From Eubacteriales bacterium (GTDB taxonomy: Bacteria > Bacillota > Clostridia > Lachnospirales > Lachnospiraceae): a stretch of DNA of 36,851 bases. Location: NCBI GenBank assembly GCA_030539055.1, contig JAUNSV010000016.1, positions 1 through 36,851 on the forward strand. The letters run 5' to 3'. A program made the translations under genes and the position numbers. This document shows positions 7,964-16,527 of the stretch, piece after piece (the stretch's first letter is position 1; each line of letters opens with the position of its first letter). The notes beneath the pieces were generated by a model. The model worked only from the letters and a program-made list of their open reading frames with translations. It was not told the DNA's origin and made no database searches.

Positions 7964-9073
7964 TCATTTAATGTCATAAAGGAACACAGAAGTTATTTCA
8001 CCAGCATAGGTTGAACTTGAATCGCTATTTGTTTCATATACTATAATTACTTGATCATTTACTTTTATTGTGCCAGCAAAAGAAAAAGCGAATTTTACTT
8101 CTGCATTGCCTAATGTATAACGAGCAAGCTCTATTTCAACAGAATTTGGTGTTAAATTATCTGAAGCATTGTAATAAATATTATTTACAAATCCTTTACT
8201 TACTACTACTGTAGAGTCTAAAGAATTACCTTGTCTATATGCATAACAAGTTTTTGTAGTTTCATTGAAATATAAAATTACAAAACCAGTATTAGATATT
8301 TCACTCGCAATATTACCATAATTAGATGCACTTCCATTCAAAAAATAATTTCCCTCATCTAAATTAAATGGTAAATATGCTGCAAGCGTTGTTCCCCTTT
8401 TTGCTATAAAAGGTCCGGACATTGAAGTTTTTATCATATTAGATGGATCTAGCTCTTTTGTATTAGCATCTAAAGTAGCATTAAATAAACTTCCATATAT
8501 TGAGCCACCACTCTTAGGTGTAGCTTTTAATGTATTATATAAAGCGTTTATTACATCTAATTTTGTAACAAAATCATAAGGAGAAGCATTCATATTTTTA
8601 TTTAATTCTAAAGAAATAAAAAGTTGATTTCTCCCCTCTACTTGAGAACCAGTAAAATCTGAATTCTCATATCCAAGAAGTGCTAGGCATGCTCTTGATA
8701 CATCTTTATATGCTACAAAATCATTTGGTTTAAATTGTCCACCAAGGTACCCAACCATATAATTGTTTGAAGAAGCTAATTTGATATAAGAAGCATACTC
8801 TGAATCTTTTTCAACATCATTATATACAGCTGTACCTGATACAGCTGAAGTAGAATCTTTAAATTTTGATGTTTTTACAATCATTTTCGCAAACTCTGCC
8901 CGTGTTATATACATATCTAAATTTTCTGTGTTTGTAATACCAGCAAGAACCAAGCATTGATTTCTCATTTCTTGGCCAGCTACCGTAGTTTGTGAAAACG
9001 CTTCTTTAGGATTATATATAAATATACTTATTGATAATAATAAAATCATAAGTATCCTTACAATTTTTTTCAT
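7964..9073 (-). CDS. Secreted S-layer-homology (SLH) domain protein
   Basis: A signal peptide (residues 1 to about 28, MKKIVRILMILLLSISIFIY core) is followed by SLH-type repeats from about 35 to 190: MYITRAEFAKMIVKTS, DSEYASYIKLASSNNYMVGYLGGQFKPNDFVAYKDVSRACLALLGY and a third weaker unit. SLH modules bind secondary cell-wall polymers in Gram-positive bacteria. The C-terminal half (about 190-369) is a beta-rich domain I do not recognise. A strong AGGAGG site precedes the ATG. It is the first gene of the operon with the adaptor and ABC genes, so the product may anchor or gate that export complex; this is inferred from context. A possible promoter has TAGACA at 9124-9129 with an AT-repeat -10 about 17 bases downstream. 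Confidence 0.88.
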   Translation of the reverse strand: MKKIVRILMILLLSISIFIYNPKEAFSQTTVAGQEMRNQCLVLAGITNTENLDMYITRAEFAKMIVKTSKFKDSTSAVSGTAVYNDVEKDSEYASYIKLASSNNYMVGYLGGQFKPNDFVAYKDVSRACLALLGYENSDFTGSQVEGRNQLFISLELNKNMNASPYDFVTKLDVINALYNTLKATPKSGGSIYGSLFNATLDANTKELDPSNMIKTSMSGPFIAKRGTTLAAYLPFNLDEGNYFLNGSASNYGNIASEISNTGFVILYFNETTKTCYAYRQGNSLDSTVVVSKGFVNNIYYNASDNLTPNSVEIELARYTLGNAEVKFAFSFAGTIKVNDQVIIVYETNSDSSSTYAGEITSVFLYDIK

Positions 9074-9156
9074 TTATGCCTCCTAATCTTTTAAGAAATT
9101 ATATATATATTAAACTTATTTTTTGTCTATAATGTGAAAAAAATAAATACATTTTG

Positions 9157-9190
9157 CAAAAAAAAAAAGAATTATAATTAATTATAATTC
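9157..9190 (-). terminator. Rho-independent terminator after the cell-wall-binding-repeat gene
   Basis: On the minus strand a perfect 22-base AT palindrome (9169-9190) is followed by an eleven-T run. It lies about 30 bases past the stop at 9222. A second AT-only inverted repeat occupies about 9196-9219. Confidence 0.85.
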
Positions 9191-9221
9191 TCCCTTTATT
9201 TTATTATAAATAAAATAAAAA

Positions 9222-9776
9222 TCATTTTCCTTCATTGTACCAGCGTAAAAATTCTTCATCAAAAATCACTTCATCAGAATAATAATTCACAATACTTTCA
9301 CTAGTTTCTTCTTCATCTGTAGTTGTATCATTTTGATTATCTAACATATTATAAGCATAAGTCTCAATTTGAGTACTATTTATGTGGGCTTGTGAAGCAT
9401 CGGTCAATAAACTTTTTACTTCTTCGCTTAAATCTATTGGGCCTTTAACATATTTTAATTGAACAACATCATTTATTATCCAAGCTCCATTAGTATCAAC
9501 TTTATATCCATCGGGAGTTATTGTATTTATCAATTTATGACCATTTTCATTAATAAAATAGCATTCATCTATTCCATCGTGATTTGAATCTAACCAATGC
9601 CAACCATATGTTAAACTAGAGCCATCTGGCATATACCAAAAATAACCTGTTCCATCACTTTTAAATGAGGCAAGTTCAATTGCAGCATCTTCATTCTCAT
9701 CAGCAAATGAACAAATCGAAAATGCCATACATAAAAATATTGAACAATATAATAAAAAATGTTTTTTCTTAATCAT
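9222..9776 (-). CDS. Secreted protein with cell-wall-binding (choline-binding-like) repeats
   Basis: The start at 9776 is chosen because an AGAGG site (9782-9786) lies five bases before it and the promoter -35 and -10 boxes occupy the DNA that a longer frame from 9824 would use. The 184-residue product begins with a signal peptide (MIKKKHFLLYCSIFLCMAF, cleaved near SFA). Residues about 35-100 contain repeats of the cell-wall-binding type: TGYFWYMPDGSS, YGWHWLDSNHDGIDECYFI, NGHKLINTITPDGYKVDTNG, AWI. Clostridial secreted proteins carry these as wall anchors. The acidic C-terminal half has no motif I recognise. It is a single-gene unit, divergent from thiT. Confidence 0.8.
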   Translation of the reverse strand: MIKKKHFLLYCSIFLCMAFSICSFADENEDAAIELASFKSDGTGYFWYMPDGSSLTYGWHWLDSNHDGIDECYFINENGHKLINTITPDGYKVDTNGAWIINDVVQLKYVKGPIDLSEEVKSLLTDASQAHINSTQIETYAYNMLDNQNDTTTDEEETSESIVNYYSDEVIFDEEFLRWYNEGK

Positions 9777-9795
9777 TACAACCTCTATTACGCAA

Positions 9796-9824
9796 ATAAT
9801 ATCATAAAAACACTTTTTTTTCAA
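9796..9824 (-). promoter_or_regulatory. Promoter of the cell-wall-binding-repeat gene
   Basis: On the minus strand, TTGAAA (9819-9824) and TATTAT (9796-9801) are separated by 17 bases. It is back to back with the thiT promoter. Confidence 0.8.
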
Positions 9825-9867
9825 GTATAATAAAAATTCTTAATTCATATTTCACAAATTATACCTA

Positions 9868-9896
9868 TTTACATAAATAAAAATTGGTATTATAAT
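9868..9896 (+). promoter_or_regulatory. thiT promoter, predicted leaderless
   Basis: TTTACA (9868-9873) and consensus TATAAT (9891-9896) are separated by exactly 17 bases. Six bases separate the -10 box from the ATG at 9903, so the predicted +1 is the A of the start codon. Confidence 0.75.
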
Positions 9897-9902
9897 AGTT
9901 TT

Positions 9903-10439
9903 ATGAATAAAAATATCAAAATATTATCTGTACAAGGAATTTGTTTAGCTCTCGCTATTATTACTTCAACATATATTAAAATCTTTCATATGCCACTAGG
10001 TGGTTCAGTCTCATTATGTTCTATGTTATTTGTTGCATTACCTAGTTATTTTTTTGGAGTAAAAATTGGGCTTATTTCTTCTTTTGCTTTTTCAATACTC
10101 ACTTTTGTTATTGATCCATTATTCTATTATCCTATGCAATTTATATTTGATTATATATTAGCATTCACATCTCTTGGGCTTACTGGAATATTTAGAGAAA
10201 AAAAATATGGGCTTCAAATTGGTTTCTCTATTGCTGTATTTTTTAGGTTTTTATTTACATCTATTTCTGGATATTTGTTTTTTAGGGAGTATGTACCAAT
10301 AGGTTGGAATCCAATTTTTTATACTGTTATTTACAATGGTTCATATATGTCTATAGAGCTTCTATTTACACTTATTATAATAGGTATTCCACCAATACAA
10401 AAAATATTAATTACAATGAAACAAAAGTTTAATCAATAA
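9903..10439 (+). CDS. thiT: ECF transporter S component, thiamine-specific (ThiT)
   Basis: ThiT is the membrane substrate-binding subunit that captures thiamine and works with a shared ECF energising module encoded elsewhere. The 178-residue protein has about six membrane helices. It carries family landmarks: PLGGSVSLCSMLFVALPSYFFGVKIG near 31-56, PMQFIFDYILAFTSLGLTGI near 79-98, and GWNPIFYTVIYNGSYMSIE near 134-152, containing the Trp, Tyr and Asn region that forms the thiamine pocket in known ThiT proteins. It is the only plus-strand gene here. No ribosome site exists and the promoter abuts the ATG. No TPP riboswitch can fit, although thiamine transporters usually have one. Its stop lies two bases from the convergent Mrp stop. 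Confidence 0.88.
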   Translation: MNKNIKILSVQGICLALAIITSTYIKIFHMPLGGSVSLCSMLFVALPSYFFGVKIGLISSFAFSILTFVIDPLFYYPMQFIFDYILAFTSLGLTGIFREKKYGLQIGFSIAVFFRFLFTSISGYLFFREYVPIGWNPIFYTVIYNGSYMSIELLFTLIIIGIPPIQKILITMKQKFNQ

Positions 10440-10441
10440 TT

Positions 10442-11275
10442 TTATATTAATGATTGAATTTTATCCAGTGCTTTATCAATCTCAGGCAAAATTAATTCAT
10501 CAACTCTACCACTATCTACCATTTTTGTTATTTTCATATCCATTGCTACTTTTGCTAATACTTCTGTTTTATTTTCTATTGCAATTTCATCAACCTTACT
10601 TTCACCAAAAATTTTTATTTTTTCACTACAATTTGGACATTTTACATATGACATATTCTCGATTATTCCAAGAACTTTTTTATCCATTTTTCTTGCCATA
10701 TTAATTGATTTTTCTACTATCATAGATACAAGTTGCTGTGGTGATGTAACTATTATTACAGCATCAACAGGCATAAATTGATATACAGATAGTGGAACAT
10801 CTCCTGTCCCTGGCGGCATATCAACAAACATAAAATCAACATCTTCCCAATATGTTTCGCTCCAAAATTGTTTTACTGCTTGTGAAATCAAAGAGCCTCT
10901 CCATACTATTGGATCAGTTTCATTGTCTAATAATAAATTTGCAGAAATAATTTGTATTCCATCTCTGCTCTTCTTTGGTATCATCAAATTGTTTTCATTA
11001 GCGGCTATTTTATTATCATAAATTCCAAAAGATTTTGGAATAGAGGGTCCTGTAATATCTGCATCCAATATAGCAACATTAAACCCACGCTTTTTTATAC
11101 CACTTGCAAGAAGAGAAGTAACAAGTGATTTTCCAACTCCTCCTTTCCCAGATGATATAGCAATTATTTTTTTTACTTTTACATTCTCTGGTAAAGAAAC
11201 AAGCATTGATGTTTTATCTCTTTCATTGCATTTTTCTTTACAAGTATTACAATCATGTGTACATTCTTGTGACAT
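10442..11275 (-). CDS. Mrp/NBP35-family iron-sulfur cluster carrier ATPase
   Basis: This is a P-loop ATPase of the Mrp/ApbC/NBP35 type, which carries or assembles Fe-S clusters in the cytosol. Residues 43-50 are the deviant Walker A GKGGVGKS. Further motifs are LDADITGPSIPKSFGI, DFMFVDMPPGTGDVPL and GIIENMSYVKCPNCSEKI, whose CxxC binds the bridging cluster. The N-terminus has four Cys (5, 9, 12, 16), similar to the ferredoxin-like N-terminal cluster site of NBP35-type proteins. It has 277 residues. AAGGAG precedes the ATG. It is the last gene of the long minus-strand run; no terminator separates it from the convergent thiT. Confidence 0.95.
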   Translation of the reverse strand: MSQECTHDCNTCKEKCNERDKTSMLVSLPENVKVKKIIAISSGKGGVGKSLVTSLLASGIKKRGFNVAILDADITGPSIPKSFGIYDNKIAANENNLMIPKKSRDGIQIISANLLLDNETDPIVWRGSLISQAVKQFWSETYWEDVDFMFVDMPPGTGDVPLSVYQFMPVDAVIIVTSPQQLVSMIVEKSINMARKMDKKVLGIIENMSYVKCPNCSEKIKIFGESKVDEIAIENKTEVLAKVAMDMKITKMVDSGRVDELILPEIDKALDKIQSLI

Positions 11276-11290
11276 TTTGTTCTCCTTATA

Positions 11291-14080
11291 TTATTGTTTT
11301 GGTATTGTATTAAATATGCTCTTTCTTTTAAACAATACTTCAAAATCTAATTTATCTACAATAAATTCTATATATGATGCAAAATATTTTGATTGTGTTT
11401 TTATATAGTTTTCTCCATCAAATAAATATACATCATAATCTACTAATGAATTATTATTTTTATTAGTATATGGTAAATAACGCATTTTTGTTTCTTTTTG
11501 ATTATTTATAGACTTCTCTATTATAATATGCCATCTACTTTCATTTATTGTTTCTTCCCCAAGCAAATCTACTTTTATGCCATCCCCACTTGCAAAATCT
11601 GAAATTGCCAAAAAAACTGCTTTTCCATTTTCTCTTTTATCGAATGATTCTACTGTAGTAATATAATTAATATACCTTGTTTTAATTACAGTATCACATT
11701 TTAAATTTTTTAAAGAAGTATTATCCCAAATAGAATAATATCCTTCTTTTTTTTCTACATATGGATAAGCTCTTTGATCAAATGATTCTCCATATTGAAA
11801 AGTATATTGTCTTAGTAATTTGTCTTTTGATGAATCATCTTCATCCTCTTCAAGAACAAAACTAAGAGTAAATGTTTGAATTCTATCTGGTAATTGTTTT
11901 ATTTTCTTTTTTAAATCTTCGTATTCTATTTTTTCAGCTCTTTTTACAAAAGAAAATCTATCTATACCATACAAATTATCAGATACATAATAATTTTCGT
12001 GAAAATTTAATTCATAATCAACACTCATATATCCAGAAATAGCTCCAAAAAATTGAATGGCATCATTAATATTTGCTAAAGTATAACAATATGATACCAT
12101 ATTACCCATTCCTACTATTCCACCTACATATTTATGCCCAGAAATATCTCCCGTAGAGAAGCACTTTGTTACATTAGAATTTGAATGACCAACTACTCCA
12201 CCTACATAAGATGCATCCTTTGCTTCAATAAATCCATAAGATTCACAAGTTACAACTATCCCCATATTCATTCTACCAACTATTCCACCAATAGAATCTG
12301 TTTTTCCATATATCTTACCTTGATTAATGCCATTTTGAACTACAGTCTTTCTATAATACCTTGTACGAAGTTTTAGTATATCGGAATCTGTAGAATCATT
12401 CTCTGGAGCACCATCATATTCTACATCAATTGTTCCAACTATTCCTCCTATATTTAAATCTCCATTAATCATAGAATTATTTTTAGAAGAATAAACTTTT
12501 CCCTCAAGAGTAGTATCAATGTTTTCTGTAGAAACATCCATATACTTATCTTCTGCATTTAATTCTTCTAACTCTACTAATGGGTCAACAATCATATCTG
12601 ACAATCTTTTTATTTGATTATTTACATTAGTAAAATCACTTGATAAATCACTAGACATATTATCTAGCGCTTCATTTAAAAATGTCATATCTTTTAATAA
12701 AGTTGAAAGATATCCATCAATTGTAGAATTCTTTTTTCTTAATTCAAGAGCATCACTTTGTATTTGAGTACCCATATCCAAATTGCCATTAATATCATTC
12801 AAAGATATTACTTCATTTATTTCTTGAATCATACCTAGTAAGTCAGTAATGCTTGTATCTGCTTGGTGAGCTTTTATTACATCATTTATATCTTTAATTA
12901 TATCTTCCATATTTGAAATATATGTTCCTATATCAAATAAAGTATTAGACAAATTTTGAATTTCTTCTATTCCATCATCTTTCAAATTAGATAAATCATC
13001 ATTTGTTTTAGTTAAAATAGCTGATACATTTGATGAATGAAATTGGAAATCTTCATTTGTTTTAGTCAATATTTTATTAAGATTTTCTGTTTCTTTTTTT
13101 AAATCAGATGATGTATCGCCTATAAGACTTTTTTCTACTTCAGGTTCTAGTTGACCTACAATTCCTCCTATGTCTTTTCTTCCATAAATATTACCATTAT
13201 TGATACAAGCACTTACATATCCACCAGATCTACCTACTACTCCAGCTACATTGTATCCTACTCTTTTATATCCTATTTCAGCAAAATTTGTAGAGAGATT
13301 TATTTTTCCTGAAGAATAACCACATATCCCTCCTATATCTTTATAAGTAGATGTTGCTGCTTTTGTAGAATTATCATCAAAAAAATCCTTAAGACCTTGT
13401 ATGTCTTGAAGACCATTTGATTCATCCTCATATATAGTATTTACTTTAGCAAAATTAGTGCATAATGTAATTTCACCTAAATTCTCTCCACAAATACCAC
13501 CTATATATGATTTACCATTAATTTGACCTTTTACTGAGCATGAATCAATAACACCAATTTTAGAATTTGTACCAACTATACCACCAATTTTGGTTGTGCC
13601 ACTAATATATCCATCAAAAGTGCAATTTTTAATTTTACCACTATTCATTGCTACTATTCCAGCCAAAATATTTTGAGTTCCGTCGGATTCTATTCGCCCC
13701 TCAAAATTTAAATTTTCAACTATAGCACCCTCTTTTACATTCAAAAATAATGCAACAATGGATGAAGCATTTTGAACTTTAAAACCTTTTATAGTATGTG
13801 AATTACCATCAAAATGCCCTGAAAAATTAGATATAGATTTAAATTTTGAATTTAGTACATCTATATCATTATTTAAAATTATTTTTTTGTTTTTTGAAAA
13901 AGAATCAATATTAGTTCTTTTTGATAATTCTTCCAAATCTTTTATGTCATTTATTTCTATTGTTTTTTTAGAGAATTTCTCATCATAATTTATTTGTGAA
14001 TTAGTAGCAATATTGTCAGCATAGGAAGTATTAATAAATGAAAAAATCAAAAGACATAAAAATAATATTTTTCTTTTCAT
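11291..14080 (-). CDS. Secreted GLUG-repeat / coiled-coil surface protein
   Basis: A signal peptide (about 1-21, MKRKILFLCLLIFSFINTSYA) leads a 929-residue extracytoplasmic protein. A first block of GLUG-type beta-helix repeats spans about 80-310, with recurrent GGIVGxN, GGICGEN and GGIVGQL motifs. A long helical coiled-coil region follows at about 310-525. A second GLUG block is at about 545-700 (GGIVGT, GGIVGRM, GGVVGHS, GGIVGMG), and a C-terminal beta-rich region I do not recognise closes the protein. GLUG repeats occur in Gram-positive surface adhesins and IgA1 proteases; no peptidase motif is visible here. A GGAGG site lies before the ATG, which overlaps the MMPL gene by four bases. The tight coupling suggests that the MMPL protein and this protein work together. 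Confidence 0.85.
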   Translation of the reverse strand: MKRKILFLCLLIFSFINTSYADNIATNSQINYDEKFSKKTIEINDIKDLEELSKRTNIDSFSKNKKIILNNDIDVLNSKFKSISNFSGHFDGNSHTIKGFKVQNASSIVALFLNVKEGAIVENLNFEGRIESDGTQNILAGIVAMNSGKIKNCTFDGYISGTTKIGGIVGTNSKIGVIDSCSVKGQINGKSYIGGICGENLGEITLCTNFAKVNTIYEDESNGLQDIQGLKDFFDDNSTKAATSTYKDIGGICGYSSGKINLSTNFAEIGYKRVGYNVAGVVGRSGGYVSACINNGNIYGRKDIGGIVGQLEPEVEKSLIGDTSSDLKKETENLNKILTKTNEDFQFHSSNVSAILTKTNDDLSNLKDDGIEEIQNLSNTLFDIGTYISNMEDIIKDINDVIKAHQADTSITDLLGMIQEINEVISLNDINGNLDMGTQIQSDALELRKKNSTIDGYLSTLLKDMTFLNEALDNMSSDLSSDFTNVNNQIKRLSDMIVDPLVELEELNAEDKYMDVSTENIDTTLEGKVYSSKNNSMINGDLNIGGIVGTIDVEYDGAPENDSTDSDILKLRTRYYRKTVVQNGINQGKIYGKTDSIGGIVGRMNMGIVVTCESYGFIEAKDASYVGGVVGHSNSNVTKCFSTGDISGHKYVGGIVGMGNMVSYCYTLANINDAIQFFGAISGYMSVDYELNFHENYYVSDNLYGIDRFSFVKRAEKIEYEDLKKKIKQLPDRIQTFTLSFVLEEDEDDSSKDKLLRQYTFQYGESFDQRAYPYVEKKEGYYSIWDNTSLKNLKCDTVIKTRYINYITTVESFDKRENGKAVFLAISDFASGDGIKVDLLGEETINESRWHIIIEKSINNQKETKMRYLPYTNKNNNSLVDYDVYLFDGENYIKTQSKYFASYIEFIVDKLDFEVLFKRKSIFNTIPKQ

Positions 14081-16473
14081 TCATCCTCCTCCCTTACTTC
14101 ACCTTGTATTATATTTAAATCCATATCTCCAGAAACCATTCCAATAACTTTTCCATTGATTGTACCATTTAATTTTCCATTGATTATTCCATCAACAACT
14201 ATTGTTCCTGTTCTCTTGTCTTTTTTTATAATTGATTTCAATTTGAATGAAGTTTTTTCTATTACAGTTTCTCCAATTAATAAAACTTGAGGGAGTACAA
14301 ACATTACTGCAATAATTGAAATGATGGTGCCTCTATATAAACACTCTCCTATGCCTACTATACAGCCATCTGAAGACAACATACTAATTAAAAAGCCTGC
14401 TAAAATAAACATTGGTCCAGAGGTAATAATGGTAGGGAATGAAAAATTCATTGTATCTATTATTGCTTCCTTTTTATTCATTGTTTTTCTAGCTTCATTG
14501 TACCTACTTGATACTACAACAGCATAATCAATATTTGCACCCATTTGAATAGATGATACAACTAAGTAAGACATAAAAAATACATCTTGTTTAATTAAAG
14601 TAGGAATACAAAAATTGATCCAAATACAACCTTGTATAATACTAACCAATAAAACTGGCATACCAGCAGACATAAATGTAAATAATAATACAATCAATAC
14701 AAGTACTATAGAAGAAATATTTACTACAACATTATCTGTAGCAAAAACTTTTTTAAAATCATATTCACTTGTAGAATCTCCAGCAACATGAATATCATTT
14801 GTATTATAAATTTTTATTGCTTCCTCTTTTATTGTATCTGTAAAATGATAAGTATTATCTCCAGAAATTGGCAAATTAACATATACTAAAATTCTAGAAT
14901 AATTTTCACCTTGTAATTGGTCTTTACCTCTTTTCATTTTATCATATGCTTCATTTAATTTGTCTTTTAAATCTGTTTCTAAATTGACATACCCGTCTTC
15001 AGACACATCGTGAACATACATAAATATATCTAAAAAAGGTACAGCATATCTCGAAATTCCAGCTGTGATTTTTCCATAACTTTCATCTTTAATAGCATAC
15101 GAAGTATATAATAATTGGCATAATTCATAATCAACATTAGTTAATTCAGAAAATTGTCTTGGTGTTAATTTGTCAGTCAACATATATCCATCTAAGCCCT
15201 CAGTATTTGCAAGTGCTGTGATTTCTTCAACTTCCTTATAATTCATTAAATTATTAATCAATTTTTTTTCATTTTCATAATTGCCAGTTGGGAAAATCAA
15301 TGCCATCATATTGTTTTTTTCAAAAGTATTTTTTATCATAGTTTCTGCAATTTGTGATGTGTTTTTTACTGGAGTTTCCATCTCTGCATAACCATATACA
15401 TAAGGGCAATTCTTTTGACCAATATATGAGAGAGAAATTATAAGCAAAAATACTATAGGCATTAATTTTTGTGTTTTGAAATCAAATTTTGCAATTTTGT
15501 TTATTTTTGGTATTAAATTTTTATGTTTTGTTTTGTCCATTAAAGAACCAAAAATAATAAGTAAACCTGGCATCAAGAAAAAAACAGAAGCCATAGACAA
15601 TAAAATGGCTTTTATTAAATTGATGCCCATATCTGGCCCAATTCTAAATTGCATTAATGTCATTGCAAAAAGACCACCAATGGTAGTAAGCGATGAAGCA
15701 GATATTTCTGTTATTGATCTTGCAACAGCTTTTATTACAGCTTCTCTTATTTCGTATTTTTCTCTATACTCTTTAAATTGATTACATAAAATAATTGCAT
15801 AATCAATAGACATTGCAAGTTGTAAAATAATTGTAACTGAATTTGAAATATATGATATTGTTCCAAGTAAAAAATTTGACCCTTTGTTAATTATTGCTGA
15901 TGCTATAAAAGTAATTATAAGTACAGGTACCTCTGCATAAGTTGTTGATGTAAGTAGTAAAACAGACACTACAATTATAGCAACAATAATCATTATTACA
16001 TTCATTTCTTCTTTTATTGCATCTGCTTTTTGATCACCTAGAGTAGTTTCTGTAAAAATATCATATGCGTTATACTTTTGTTTTATATTATTTAATAAAT
16101 CCAAACATCTCTTATTTTCTTCACTATCAACAAATGTAATACTAAATAATGCAGATCCATCATTAAAATGCTCTTTTGTATTATCAAATTCAACATCAAA
16201 TACTCCATCGACTTTTTTTATCTCTTCCTGAATATCTAAAGCTTTATCATATGAAATATTTGCTATCATAATTTTTGCACTTCCATATGTAACAAACTCT
16301 TTATCCATTATATCTAAAGAAACTCTTGTATCTGATTGAGCTGGTAAATAAGTAGATAAGTCATTTTCTACTTTTACAAAATTCATAAGAAATAATGAAG
16401 CTAAAATCAAAGCACCAAAAATAAGAAACATCAAGTTCCTTTTATCAACAATAAATGTTGCTAAAGTTTCCAT
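14077..16473 (-). CDS. RND/MMPL-family membrane exporter
   Basis: This large proton-driven exporter is of the MMPL type, which moves lipids or hydrophobic compounds outward. The 798-residue protein has two repeats, each one membrane helix, a large extracellular domain and a five-helix bundle. Each bundle has an Asp-Tyr pair in its first helix (AMSIDYAI and GANIDYAV), as in the MmpL3-type proton relay. The start at 16473 is preferred over 16524 because AGAAGGA (16480-16486) lies six bases before it and the upstream ATG has no ribosome site. After the last helix a short cytoplasmic tail carries hexad-like repeats (VDGIINGKLNGTINGKVIG) resembling bactofilin or beta-helix turns. It is coupled to the GLUG protein gene. 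The substrate is unknown. Confidence 0.93.
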   Translation of the reverse strand: METLATFIVDKRNLMFLIFGALILASLFLMNFVKVENDLSTYLPAQSDTRVSLDIMDKEFVTYGSAKIMIANISYDKALDIQEEIKKVDGVFDVEFDNTKEHFNDGSALFSITFVDSEENKRCLDLLNNIKQKYNAYDIFTETTLGDQKADAIKEEMNVIMIIVAIIVVSVLLLTSTTYAEVPVLIITFIASAIINKGSNFLLGTISYISNSVTIILQLAMSIDYAIILCNQFKEYREKYEIREAVIKAVARSITEISASSLTTIGGLFAMTLMQFRIGPDMGINLIKAILLSMASVFFLMPGLLIIFGSLMDKTKHKNLIPKINKIAKFDFKTQKLMPIVFLLIISLSYIGQKNCPYVYGYAEMETPVKNTSQIAETMIKNTFEKNNMMALIFPTGNYENEKKLINNLMNYKEVEEITALANTEGLDGYMLTDKLTPRQFSELTNVDYELCQLLYTSYAIKDESYGKITAGISRYAVPFLDIFMYVHDVSEDGYVNLETDLKDKLNEAYDKMKRGKDQLQGENYSRILVYVNLPISGDNTYHFTDTIKEEAIKIYNTNDIHVAGDSTSEYDFKKVFATDNVVVNISSIVLVLIVLLFTFMSAGMPVLLVSIIQGCIWINFCIPTLIKQDVFFMSYLVVSSIQMGANIDYAVVVSSRYNEARKTMNKKEAIIDTMNFSFPTIITSGPMFILAGFLISMLSSDGCIVGIGECLYRGTIISIIAVMFVLPQVLLIGETVIEKTSFKLKSIIKKDKRTGTIVVDGIINGKLNGTINGKVIGMVSGDMDLNIIQGEVREEDE

Positions 16474-16527
16474 TATGTTTCCTTCTACTTTTATTCCATT
16501 ATTATTGATTTTAAATTTATCCATTTT

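Noticed and set aside
9777-9824. N-terminal extension of the cell-wall-binding-repeat gene to an ATG at 9824
   Set aside because: The extension overlaps a consensus promoter, lies before the real signal peptide, and has no ribosome site, whereas 9776 has one.
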